DNA of 64,000 nt from positions 620,001-684,000 of the forward strand of contig CAKKNE010000001.1 of assembly GCA_918797485.1 (NCBI GenBank), read 5' to 3'. Every line of letters begins with the position of its first letter. The stretch's first letter is position 1. The DNA comes from Pelagomonas calceolata (Eukaryota > Sar > Pelagophyceae > Pelagomonadales > Pelagomonadaceae). Made by a program: the position numbers and the translations under genes. A model generated the notes under the pieces. It was not told the origin of the DNA, did not search any database, and saw nothing but the letters and a program-made list of their open reading frames with translations. Below, piece after piece: positions 37,955 through 47,500 of the stretch.

Positions 37955-39349
37955 ATGCCCAAGCAAAAGCGGGCCGACAAGCTCAAACACAAGGGCGACA
38001 AGCGCCGGAAGACGGACAACCTCGAGGTCGTTTTGAGGGAGGACCTAGCACAATCATCAGGAATCGTGCAGCCGAAGCCGCCGCGCGCGCCGAAGCAACG
38101 AAGTCGAGCGGACTCAGACGACGAGCTCGACCCTGAACAACAAAAAAAGATCGAGACCATGGCGCGGGCCCAGGCCTCGGATGAATTACAAAGAGAGGTG
38201 CAAATCATGAGAGACGACTCGTCCAGTGACGACGAAAGTGAAGACGATTTAGGACTAGACGACGACGGCGAGGATATAGATGGTCTAGATTTCGGCGCGG
38301 AGGCGCTGTCGCCCTCACAAAGTGCATTAGTAGACTCCTTCCTGAACCCGGGCGGGCGGACGCGAACGCTGGCGGACCTGATCATGGAGAAGATCGCCGA
38401 GAAGGAGGCCGCGCAGCACGGCGACGACGATGAGGACGATGATGATCAATTGCCAGACAAAGTAGTAGAAGCTTATACCGGCATGGTGCCCTTGCTGCGG
38501 CGATATAGGTGTGGCAAATTACCGAAGGCCTTCAAGGTCATCCCGGCCTTAGAGAGGTGGGAGGAGATCCTCTGGATGACCCGTCCAGATGAATGGAGCC
38601 CGCACTGCGTGCACGCCGCGACTCGGGTCTTCGCTTCGAATTTAGACCCGAAACGGGCTCGTACCTTCTACGGGGACGTGTTGCTGGAAAGGTGTCGGGA
38701 CGACATCCGAGAGCACCGTCGTCTCAACTACCACTTGTATCAGGCGCTGCACCGCGCGTTGTTCAAACCGGCGCCCTGGTTCAAAGGGGTTTTGCTACCT
38801 TTAGTGAAGAGTGGCGACTGCACTTTAAGGGAGGCGTTGGTGTTTGGGTCGGTACTGGCCAAGGCCAGTGTCCCCCAGGCGCACGCGGCCGTGGTCATAA
38901 TGAAATTGGCGGAGCTGCCCTACTCGGGCGCGCAGTCGGTGTTTCTGATAGTGTTATTGAATAAGAAGTACGCGCTGCCCGTGCGCGTCGTGAGCGCCGT
39001 CGCGCGCTGTGTGGAAACCAAATTTCGGGCGCCCCACGCCATCGACGCGATGTTGTCTCCGTAGCTGCATCTGCTCGATGGCGTGGACCTAACTCACTGG
39101 TTGATTACCACACAGGTCGCGAAGGCGTTCCTGGCGCACGCCGACGACTCGTCCGAGCGGCCGGTGTTGTGGCACCAATCTCTACTAGTGTTCGTGCAGA
39201 GATATAGGGGCGACCTGTCGGACGACCTCTCGGGCCGGATCCTGAAATTGCTCAAAACGCACCGCCACCACACGATCACGCACGACATCCGGCGGGAGTT
39301 GACGGCGGGCCACCGGCAGCGGGCGGCCGCGGCGGCGGCGGCGCGGTAG
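37955..39349 (+). CDS. BYSL: Bystin / ENP1 ribosome biogenesis factor
   Basis: Exons 37955-38998 and 39116-39349. The N-terminus is Lys-rich (MPKQKRADKLKHKGDKRRK) then acidic, as in bystins. The helical core reads PKAFKVIPALERWEEILWMT, DEWSPHCVHAATRVFASNLD, and LNYHLYQALHRALFKPAPWF. The second exon supplies LPVLWHQ-like VLWHQSLLVFVQRYRGDLS and ends in a poly-Ala stretch. Splicing of the introner gives VVSA-VAKAFLAHADD in frame. Bystin is a nuclear/nucleolar factor of 40S subunit maturation. The match covers the whole protein. The ATG at 37955 removes an upstream extension without family similarity. Confidence 0.9.
39007..39115. mobile_element. Introner in bystin with TIR and target duplication
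   Basis: Flanks GTCGCGCG (38999-39006) and GTCGCGAA (from 39116) match at 6 of 8 bases. The left end CTGTGTGGAAACCAA and right end TTGATTACCACACAG are inverted repeats with two mismatches. The interior stem CCACGCCATCGA...TCGATGGCGTGG is perfect. The intron is 38999-39115. Confidence 0.78.
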
Positions 39350-39434
39350 GCGTCGTCTAAGATTGACCAACTCCTCCATTGCGTCACATACGCGGCGGCG
39401 ACGGCGTCGAGGGCTCTTGCGTTTAGGAAAGCCT

Positions 39435-39458
39435 GCTAGCGGCCCGTAAGGCACTAGC
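39435..39458. promoter_or_regulatory. Palindromic CTAG-arm motif, copy 11
   Basis: GCTAG and CTAGC arms with centre CGGCCCGTAAGGCA, 131 bp upstream of the PI3-kinase ATG. The upstream neighbour (bystin) ends here. Confidence 0.58.
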
Positions 39459-39588
39459 AAAAGCAAGCCTGGTGAGCCTTGCTGCGGACGAGGAACGGCA
39501 AAGAGATGCCAGGCTGACGCTGCGCCTTCCTTTCGCGTGCAAAATGATGCGCGCGACGGCTGCCCCATCGCTCTGATGGTCCGAGCAA

Positions 39589-42500
39589 ATGTGGCAGCCT
39601 AGCACCCCGGCGCCGCCGCCGCGCGAGCGCGCCGAGAATGTGCGCGCGATGAGGAATGCGCGCGTGGAGAGGCTCGGAACTGACGGGGCCGTCGACGCCT
39701 CGACGACGACGTTCTTACGGTCCATTCCGGCTTTTCAAGGGTTCGGCGAGAATCAACTAAGGAGAATCCGGGCCGCGTTGCGGCGGCGGGCCTACGCGGC
39801 GCACGAGATTTTAATAGAGCAGGGCGCCGCGATCGGGAGCGACGCGTTCTTCGTCCTCGCGTCGGGCCGCGTGCGCGTCTTCGTTGATGGGAGGCAGGTA
39901 GCTGTATTATCTGCTGGCGACTACGTGGGTGAGCGCGCCCTGGTCCTGCGGGAGCCGCGAGCCTCGACCTGCGTCGCCGACGCGGAGGGCTGCGCCTGCC
40001 TCGTGCTCGACGCGGAGGCCTTCGAGGACGCCGTGCTCGCCCGGGGAAGCGAGGACCTGTCTCCTTCGAAGCGGACGCGGCGCCGGTCGTCGTGGGTCCG
40101 TTCGTTTAATGCTTATGAGCACGACGCCCGGGACGAGGGCGCGGGCCGCCTTGGGGCCTTCGCGGCGGACTACGCGGCGCTATTGTCGGAAACGAGCGGT
40201 GACGGGGATTTCTCGTCCGCGCTTAATGGTGACGCGCTGTCTCCCGTCAAAGCCGCGGAGCTGCGTCTTTTACTGCTCGCGGAGCTGACGCCGGAGCTGT
40301 CCGCGGAGGAAGCCGTCGATCGTATCATCGGCCTCGCGGAGCGCGTCTTTCCTGGGACCGTGGCGGTCCGCGACCCCGTCGCCGGCGAGGCGCATCGAAT
40401 CGTCGTCGCGGATTCCGCGCTCGCGGCGCCCGTCACGAGCCGAGGCCGGCTCCTCGCGATCTTGGAGCTGCGGGGCGGATCCATCCCGCCGAGCTGGGTG
40501 CCGGCCGCGACCATCTTCGCCGAGGCCCTCGCCGCGCCGTTGGCTTCTTCCCGGACCGCGCGCCGCGATAGCGTACACGCCGACGACCCGCCGCCACCAC
40601 CACCACCACCCGCCGCCGGGCTCGAAAAACTCATCGCCGCGCACGTGCTCCACCGGCCTTCAAAGGAAGAGAAGCGGCTCCTCTGGGCCGCGCGCGAGGC
40701 GCTCGTAGGTGAACCACGCGCGCTGCCCAAGGTCTTGCTCGCCGTCGACTGGAGCGTGAAGAGTCAGGTCCGCGAAGCTTACCGTTTGCTAGGAAAGTGG
40801 GCACCGCTGCCGCCCCTGCACGCGCTGCAGCTCTTGAGTAAGCGCTTCCCGGACGCGAAGGTCCGCGCCTTCGCGGTGCGCTGCCTCGAGCCTTTAGGTG
40901 ACGCGGACCTTGCGGCCGTGACGCTGCAATTGGTCCAGGTCGTCAAGGCCGACCGGTGCCACGACACGGCCCTGAACCGCTTCTTATTGAGGAGGGCGTT
41001 GCGGAGCCCGCTCGTCTGCGGCCACGCCTTGTACTGGGCCCTCGCGGCGGAGATCGATAAAGAAACCCACGCGTGCCGCGTCCTGCACGACGTCTATGCT
41101 CGGAGCTGCGGCGCGTACCGCGCGAAGCTCGGGCACCAGGTCTTGCTGGTGAAGCGCCTCGCGGCGATCTCGGCCAAACTAGCCTCCGTCAAGTCGAACC
41201 GCGATGATAAATTGCGGGTGTTGCTTTCCGAAGTCGTCCTCGCGCCGACGTTCCAGCTGCCGCTCTCGCCCTACATGGTCTGTGCCGGCTTGAATATTGA
41301 GAAGTGCCGCGTCCTGGGGTCCGCGAAGAGTCCGCTCTGGCTCGAATTTACGAATGCGGTCGTCGGCGCGGCGCCGCACGTCGTCATCTTCAAAACCGGC
41401 GACGACCTGCGCCAGGCAGTGCATAAATCAAATTGTCGCGGGACATCCGTCGCTGTTGAATCATGGCTTCCACGCCATCGACGCGACGTCAACACGAAGG
41501 CGTGGCGGTGTGGTGCGCGCCCGACTCACAGATTGATTTGCGCACAGGCGCCAAGACCAGCTCACCTTGCAACTCTTGCGGTCGATGGACGCGCTCTGGC
41601 GCGCGCGGGGCCTGGACCTGCGCATGTCGCCTTCGGTGTGGAAATCAAAATTTTACGGCGCGTTCGCTGAATCATCGCGTCGTCCTCCACGCCATCAACG
41701 CGACGCCTGCTCGATGGCGTGGCGATGCCGGTTCCTCACCGCTCGACCGAGCCAGGACGGCCGCGCACCCGACGCACTGGTTGATTCCCACACAGGTCGC
41801 CTTACGGCTGCGTCGCGACGGCTAGGCACCAGGGCTTCATCGAGGTCGTGCCGAACGCCTCCACTTTGTCCGAGATCACGCGCGACGAGCGCTTCCGGCA
41901 TGGAGCCCCCCTGCTCAAGTCGGTGCGGAACAGTGCACAAATCAAATTCCGAACGCCCGCTCACTGGTTGATTTGCGCACAGGTGCGGAAGCTCGCTGCG
42001 GCAAAGGAGGCCTACTACGGATCCGATGCATTATTGAAGTGGTTGGCGCGGGCGGCGCGCGAGCGAGCTCCCGCTGTAAGCTTCGGGCCGCCCGGCTCCT
42101 TCCGGCACGCGGGCCTCGCGCCACCGACGACGCTGCCGCCGCCGCCGAAGTGGCGCACCGCGCGGAGAAGGGAAGAAGTTAATCCTCTCCAAGAAGGCTC
42201 GCGGGTGTATAGCGTGCTGGATCACTTCGTGCGCTCACTCGCGGGGTACAGCGTCGCGACGCGCGTGCTCGGTGTGGGCGACCGGCATAACGATAACATC
42301 ATGGTAGCCACGGATGGGCGTTATTTTCACGTGGACTTCGGGCATTTTCTAGGACATTTCAAGTCCAAGTTCGGTGTGAAGCGCGAGTCGGCTTCGTTTG
42401 TGCTGACGCCCCATATGGAGACAGTGTTGGGCGGGCGCGGCGCGGGCTACCGCTTCCGGCGCTTCGAAGAGTTGTGCGTCGAGGCGTTTGTCGTCCTTCG

Positions 42501-42726
42501 GGACGAGGCAGACCACCTCATGATTCTATTGATGCTCATGGTCGACGCTGGCATCCCCGAGCTATCTAATTTGGAGGACGTGGCGTGGGTCCACCGCGCC
42601 CTGATTCTCAACGAGCGCGACAACGCCAAGGCTGCCGCGAAGTTCCTGGCGCTCGTCGACGCGGCGCTCGACGACCGACGCACGCGAAGCATGCACGCGA
42701 TCCACAGCCTGGTGCATACGTCCTAG
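39589..42726 (+). CDS. Class I-like PI3-kinase with N-terminal cyclic-nucleotide-binding domain
   Basis: Exons 39589-41408, 41548-41625, 41796-41922, 41983-42726. Residues 40-150 form a cyclic-nucleotide-binding domain with a phosphate-binding cassette (GERALVLREPRASTCVA; Glu115, Arg125). A GAF-like segment (AAPVTSRGRLLAILELRGGS) lies near 280-300. A PI3K accessory helical domain runs from about 345 to 530. The kinase domain follows: VVIFKTGDDLRQ-DQLTLQLL across the first intron, SPYGCVATARHQGFIEVVPN, catalytic GVGDRHNDNIMV, and FHVDFGHFLGHFKSKFGVKR. The activation loop KSKFGVKRE resembles class I enzymes, which phosphorylate PI(4,5)P2, rather than Vps34. No C2, Ras-binding or adaptor-binding domain is seen. 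Control by cAMP or cGMP is an attractive inference. The first intron has a GC donor, required by the frame. Confidence 0.88.
41417..41547. mobile_element. Introner with GC donor (PI3-kinase intron 1)
   Basis: Flanks GCGCCAGG (41409-41416) and GCGCCAAG (from 41548) match at 7 of 8. Ends are CAGTGCATAAATCAA and TTGATTTGCGCACAG. Only a donor at the GC that opens the left duplication keeps the conserved DDLRQDQLT frame. The visible GT at the TIR would shift the frame. Confidence 0.8.
41634..41795. mobile_element. Introner with perfect 8-bp duplication (PI3-kinase intron 2)
   Basis: GTCGCCTT lies on both sides (41626-41633 and from 41796). Ends are CGGTGTGGAAATCAA and TTGATTCCCACACAG. The interior has CCACGCCATC and GATGGCGTGG stems. 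Splicing at the two GT/AG points restores RMSPYGCVA. Confidence 0.85.
41931..41982. mobile_element. Minimal 52-bp introner (PI3-kinase intron 3)
   Basis: A perfect duplication GTGCGGAA (41923-41930 and from 41983) flanks an element that is little more than its two ends: CAGTGCACAAATCAA and TTGATTTGCGCACAG with 22 bp between. The whole intron is 60 bp. The internal stem found in longer copies is missing. Confidence 0.85.
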
Positions 42727-42790
42727 TAAATTTTTGTTGGTTGTTGACTCCCTAGTCCTTAGAGAGCCGCAGCGAGCATGCAATCAATAC

Positions 42791-42811
42791 CTAGCGTCTC
42801 GACATTCTAGC
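42791..42811. promoter_or_regulatory. Palindromic CTAG-arm motif, copy in gene-poor gap
   Basis: CTAGC and CTAGC arms with centre GTCTCGACATT. It lies downstream of the PI3-kinase with no recognised gene starting nearby, so it may mark an unannotated transcript. Confidence 0.4.
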
Positions 42812-43248
42812 AAATCCAAAGATACGCTTCGATAACGTCAAAAGAATGACCCAAAGTCAGAATACATCCTAGTCGTTCGCCGAGACCAAATATTTCAGAG
42901 TAGCGTCCCGGGAACATACCCTCGCGCCTCCCGGAAGGCACCGCCCGCGACATTCGCGGATGAGACTTACGGGTTGCCAAAGTACACCAGCGATTGACGC
43001 CGCCATCTACCGTCCAAATAGTACATTATATCAACTCCAGCCTAGTTTTCATACACAATCGACGGAACCGGAGCCGACGGCCCGCGCTCGGAGGGCGGGA
43101 AAAGAATTCTACTAAACAACTCCCGAGTTTATGTTCGTTTCCTTCCGTTTGTTGGAGGTAGAGTCCAACTAGGCCAAATCAGCGGCTACTGAGCTATTTT
43201 AGATGACCCGTTAGAGCCGCGCGATTCGTCGACTTCGCGACCCCACCT
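42812..43248. other. Gene-poor, AT-richer gap
   Basis: No protein-coding frame, tRNA or snRNA was recognised. Base composition is visibly less GC-rich than neighbouring coding DNA. Confidence 0.5.
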
Positions 43249-43617
43249 TTATGTGAAGATGGCCAAATAAGCTAAACCCGCGAGTATCAGCGACGCCACC
43301 ACCCAGATGGACCATAACGCCGTTGTTCTATTCACGATCGACCGACTTGCCCGTTCTCCGCGGACGACGGTGCGTACGCGGAGCACCGGAAAGGCCCCAG
43401 ACCGGTGGTTTGTAAAATAAATTTGCGTGTCAGGCGCTTTAGTAGTGGGACGGGCAAGATAACCGGGCTGAGTGACTACTACATTGCTCCGAGACCCAAA
43501 GATGCTCGGCGCGGGTCGTCGGTCTCGCGAGCCCATCATCTGGCGTAAAGGGGCCACAATACCCAGACCTGCGGCCATCAGCGCGTGTACCATCACCATG
43601 GACCATAACGCGATCAT
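43249..43617 (-). pseudogene. ORF within a tandem duplication, two membrane segments
   Basis: A 122-residue frame with hydrophobic ends: ALWSMVMVHALMAAGLGIVA and ALWSIWVVASLILAGLAYLA. Both are preceded by ASRS, counting the codons upstream of the Met. The underlying DNA is a diverged direct repeat offset by about 290 bp (CGACCGACTTGC at about 43341 and 43632). The upstream copy carries in-frame stops (for example after FALPTLGT), so this is probably a decaying duplicated gene; an intron-split gene is the alternative. No family is recognised. Confidence 0.35.
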
Positions 43618-44279
43618 TTGTTCCGTGACCGACCGACTTGCGCGAGGTCCAGATCAAGATGTTCACGTCCCGAGCGTGGGCAGCGCAAAGTACCCTTCTC
43701 GGCGTGTAGATGTCATATACTTGTAATTGACTATCGCTGGGGTAGTATGGGGTCCAACGAGACCGCTATTACGATTCTTGGGGGCCCTCGGGTAATTGGC
43801 GTTTTTGACGGGAACGGGGCGCCATCGGGCCCAAATTGCTCACTTTTTTCGGGTGCAGATCGGCTCCTGGAGGCCTCTCGGGGTAGGTCTGGTGGTGGGT
43901 AGTCGCCTGTACCGCATACGCCGTCGATGCGGCAGCCTAGAGCTCTCGGGGAGCTCTGGAAGCAAACCTTAGCCTAAAGATGGCTAAACCGAGTGCTCTG
44001 CTGAGAGAAATCGACCAAAAATGCTTGAAGCGACGGCGCGTGCGGTGTAGGCGCTTGCACGTGTATAGTACCGACCCTAGGCGACCCCAGGGAGACCTGT
44101 TTGGCAGGGATTGACAGGATTCCACAGGCGCGGCCGCCATAGACCGCAGGGCGCCCTCGGCCGCGAATTAAAAAAATTCCTTTTTCGGCCCCTAGTACGT
44201 GTCCCATTGGTCTCTTTGGACCATTAGCGAACTGAGCGATACTCAAATAGCTGCATGGCGTGGGTTTGTGCTCCGGCAT
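43618..44279. other. Gap with remnant of the duplicated ORF, otherwise empty
   Basis: 43618-43760 holds the decayed upstream copy of the membrane-segment repeat. No gene is recognised between about 43760 and the BEACH gene promoter. Confidence 0.45.
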
Positions 44280-44303
44280 TCTAGTGTCTTACATGCCGCT
44301 AGC
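44280..44303. promoter_or_regulatory. Palindromic CTAG-arm motif, copy 12
   Basis: TCTAG and CTAGC arms with centre TGTCTTACATGCCG, 164 bp upstream of the BEACH-WD40 ATG. Confidence 0.58.
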
Positions 44304-44466
44304 TCGACTCGGCCGCGGCTTATTCGCATTTTTTGCCTCCTGTGGCGCGCTGAGCGAGCAGAAGGCGGGTTGGAGTCATCACACATATCTCTCGCGAACA
44401 TACGAGGCCGAAAACCGCTGGTCTAAGCGCTTGACAGCCGTAGCGGCAGGCCTGCGCATAGCAGCC

Positions 44467-47400
44467 ATGCAAGCCGCGCAGCACATCGCGCAGCAGTTCT
44501 CCGTGCTCGCCGTGCCGACGCGGCGGCGGGGCACGAGCCGTTTCTCGCTCTATCTCCTCGAGCACGGCGAGCTCTTCCTCTACGACTTCGGCGGCACGCT
44601 CGACGACGCGCGCGGCCGCCTGCGCTGCTGCAGCCGCTCGCTCGTGTTCGAGCCGGCCGACGCGCGCGCGCCTCTTCTAAAATTTCCGCTGAGGAATGTA
44701 GAACGCCTCGCGCACGATAATGACGGCGTCGCCTTCTCCACAACTTTATATTATGAGCTCCTCGCGAACAACATCGCCGCGCCCTTTGTGAAGCGGACGA
44801 CGTTCACCGAGAGGCGGTTCCGGCCGGACCACGCCGACCCGACGGAGTTGGTAAAGAAAATCGAGCGGATCCAAAAAATTGCCGAGCGAGTAGCGAAGGA
44901 GGGCCCGCACGTCGAGTTTGAGTTACTACAACCGGTCACCTCCCCATTAAAGACGGCGCGCTTCGACGCGTCGATGTTGGAAGATTTCGACGAGGACGTA
45001 AGAGGGCGCTTCGTCTGCGAGAGAATAGCACCGTTGACGAAGCTGCCGGGCGTCCTCGCCATTACTTCAAAACGAGTCTACTTCCAGCCCGCTCCCCTCA
45101 ACGACTGCGGCGACGGGCGCGTCACTTTATCATTGAATGACGTCGTCACGATAACGCCGGGCCGGCATTTGCTGAGGGATACGGCGCTGGAAATTAATGC
45201 AAGGAGAACCTTGTTAAGAATCGCCTTTTCATCGACGGAGGCGCGGGACGCGTGTCTGGACGTGCTGCCACAGCTTTCACCGCCCTCTTTAGTGGATGCG
45301 ACGCGGGCCTGGCAGCGGCGGGATCTAGATACCTTTTCCTATCTCGCAATCCTGAACCAGCTTTCAGGAAGGTCCGTGCACGACCTGAGCCAGTACCCGG
45401 TGTATCCGTGGGTCCTCGCCGACTACGCGTCTAGAACTCTTGATCTGGAGGACCCGTCGTCCTTTCGGGACCTCTCGAAGCCGGTCGGCGCGTTGAACGC
45501 GAAGCGCCTCGCGACGTTCCGGGAGCGATATAGGCACATGGCCGCGCCCCCTTTGCCAGTGGAGGCACCGAAGGACACGAGCTACGAGACCAAAATCAAA
45601 GAAGGTTTTTCTGGCTTGATCGCGCAGACGGCGTTCGGCCGTAAATTAGTACAACAACCGTCAAAGCCGCCGCCGCCACCTCCAGTGGAACAGAGAGATG
45701 AGGATGCCCCATTCTTGTACGGCACGCACTACAGCACGCCGGGCTACGTCCTCTTCTTTTTGGTGAGAGTGATACCGGAGTTCATGCTCTGTTTGCAGAA
45801 CGGGAAGTTTGATGCGCCGGATCGGATGTTCGATTCGGTCCAGGATGCTTTTGATAGTGTTTGTAATGCCCCAACAGATGTGAAGGAACTGGTTCCCGAG
45901 TTTTATAGTGGAGACGGGTCCTTCCTGAAGAATGATAGGAATATACCCCTCGGAAGCACGCAGTCCGGACGACGATTACATGATGTGACACTGCCGCCGT
46001 GGTGCGCCTCGCCGGCAGATTTTGTCAAGAGACATAGGGAAGCCTTGGAGAGCGATTATGTCAGTCAGCGCATCCATTTGTGGATCGACCTGATTTTCGG
46101 TCGGAAACAACGATCTATTGAAGATGACAACGTGTTCCATCCGCTCACGTACGAAGGTATCGATTTGAATAGTGTTGGTGATCCGCGACGGCGCGCGGCC
46201 TTTTCATTACAGATCGACGAGTTCGGCCAGACGCCGCGGAGGCTCTTTGGGGAGGCGCATCCACCTAGGGACGGGCCCCTTGCAGTGGACGTGAAGCCGC
46301 CTCCGGTGAAGAAGCCTCCTCCCGTCGTGAAGCGGGCGCCGACGTTGGCGCCGACTCCAGTGAAGAAGGCGGCCCCAAAACCAGTGATGAAGCCCGCGCC
46401 GCCGCCGGCACCCGTCCGGTCTCCGACCGCGTTTTTAACGAAAGCGCCGGCCCCTTCCCTGAAATTGAGACCCTTCCCGCGGGCCTCCGTCGATCGAAGG
46501 CGGCCGCGGCTCCCGACGAAACCCATCAAACTCGCCCTGAAGAAGACGGCGCGGCCCCACCGCGACGCGCCGACGGACGTGTCTTCTGCTGCGGGTAAAA
46601 TAGCGACGGCGGCGCGCGACGGCACGCTCCGCGTTTCCAGATTAAGGGACGACGGCGCCCTCGTCAGCGTGAGGCAGCTCGTCGCGGCGTCCAAGAAAGC
46701 GCTGACAGCTTCGCAACTCACGGACGACGGAAATTGTGTGATCTGCTGCGGCTGGGACTGCGCTATTTCTGTATATGACGCGGCCACCGGTTCCCTACTG
46801 AGGCGCTTGGACGACGCGCACGACGCGGCCGTCGCCTGTGGACGCCTGCGAGGTTCTGTGTTTTGTACGGGTGCCTGGGACGCGACCGTCAAACTGTGGT
46901 CCGTGTCCGATTTGTGCGGTGACGGTGAGTGCGGCCCGTTCCTCGAATTAGTCGACCACGAGGCACCCGTGACCTGCATTGCGTTATCGTCGAACGCGTC
47001 GCTCGTCGTAGCGGGCGCCGACGACGGCGCGCTCCTGGTCTGGGACGCGCGGCCGGCGTCGAAAATAGATCGTGCGCCCGTCGGCGACGCTATTATATCA
47101 ATCGCGGCGCCGGTCGTCTGTGTTGATATATGCAGCGACCGCATCCTCGCGGCGGCCGAGGACGGTCTCATGAAAGAAGTTGCCTTGGATGGCGGCGAGC
47201 TGCGGCGCTTCGATTTATCAGGAGAGCCGCGGTGCCTCGTCGCGGCCGAGGCGGCGCGCGGCGCGTTGTATCTTGTCGCGGGCCGCGCCGACGGGTCGCT
47301 CGCGCTGGTCGCGTGGGATGAACATGAGGCGCCCGAGGAGCGCTACGTTGTTGAAAAGGCGCACGGCGCGGCTTTATCAGCAGTGACCGTGGCCGAGGGC

Positions 47401-47484
47401 GGTGCGCTCGTGTCCTGCGCCGACGACTGCTCGGCGGCGACGTGGGACTTTGTTTCTGACGACGTGGACGGCGTCGCCGTGTGA
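44467..47484 (+). CDS. GRAM/PH-BEACH-WD40 protein (FAN/NSMAF-like)
   Basis: 1,005 residues from the Met at 44467 (MQAAQHIAQQFSVLAVPT); the upstream open frame overlaps the promoter motif. A GRAM/PH-type region comes first (KLPGVLAITSKRVYFQPAPL). The BEACH domain starts at TRAWQRRDLDTFSYLAILNQ and includes VYPWVLADYASRTLDL, FRDLSKPVGALNAKR and LWIDLIFGRKQR. A Pro/Lys-rich linker follows, and then a WD40 propeller (VFCTGAWDATVKLWSV; VVAGADDGALLVWDAR). This order is that of FAN (NSMAF) and close BEACH proteins, which act in membrane trafficking and receptor signalling. The frame is intronless. The propeller has at least six recognisable blades. Confidence 0.9.
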   Translation: MQAAQHIAQQFSVLAVPTRRRGTSRFSLYLLEHGELFLYDFGGTLDDARGRLRCCSRSLVFEPADARAPLLKFPLRNVERLAHDNDGVAFSTTLYYELLANNIAAPFVKRTTFTERRFRPDHADPTELVKKIERIQKIAERVAKEGPHVEFELLQPVTSPLKTARFDASMLEDFDEDVRGRFVCERIAPLTKLPGVLAITSKRVYFQPAPLNDCGDGRVTLSLNDVVTITPGRHLLRDTALEINARRTLLRIAFSSTEARDACLDVLPQLSPPSLVDATRAWQRRDLDTFSYLAILNQLSGRSVHDLSQYPVYPWVLADYASRTLDLEDPSSFRDLSKPVGALNAKRLATFRERYRHMAAPPLPVEAPKDTSYETKIKEGFSGLIAQTAFGRKLVQQPSKPPPPPPVEQRDEDAPFLYGTHYSTPGYVLFFLVRVIPEFMLCLQNGKFDAPDRMFDSVQDAFDSVCNAPTDVKELVPEFYSGDGSFLKNDRNIPLGSTQSGRRLHDVTLPPWCASPADFVKRHREALESDYVSQRIHLWIDLIFGRKQRSIEDDNVFHPLTYEGIDLNSVGDPRRRAAFSLQIDEFGQTPRRLFGEAHPPRDGPLAVDVKPPPVKKPPPVVKRAPTLAPTPVKKAAPKPVMKPAPPPAPVRSPTAFLTKAPAPSLKLRPFPRASVDRRRPRLPTKPIKLALKKTARPHRDAPTDVSSAAGKIATAARDGTLRVSRLRDDGALVSVRQLVAASKKALTASQLTDDGNCVICCGWDCAISVYDAATGSLLRRLDDAHDAAVACGRLRGSVFCTGAWDATVKLWSVSDLCGDGECGPFLELVDHEAPVTCIALSSNASLVVAGADDGALLVWDARPASKIDRAPVGDAIISIAAPVVCVDICSDRILAAAEDGLMKEVALDGGELRRFDLSGEPRCLVAAEAARGALYLVAGRADGSLALVAWDEHEAPEERYVVEKAHGAALSAVTVAEGGALVSCADDCSAATWDFVSDDVDGVAV

Positions 47485-47500
47485 TAGTAATTTAACTGTT

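Noticed and set aside
41419-41420. GT within the left TIR as the PI3-kinase intron 1 donor
   Set aside because: It shifts the frame before DQLTLQLL. The GC at 41409 keeps the invariant DDLRQDQLT.
42812-43248. Possible spliceosomal snRNA in the AT-richer gap
   Set aside because: No recognisable U1, U2, U4, U5 or U6 core sequence was seen.
43439-43902. Short open frames on both strands in the gap
   Set aside because: They are shadows of the tandem duplication or lack any domain or codon bias.
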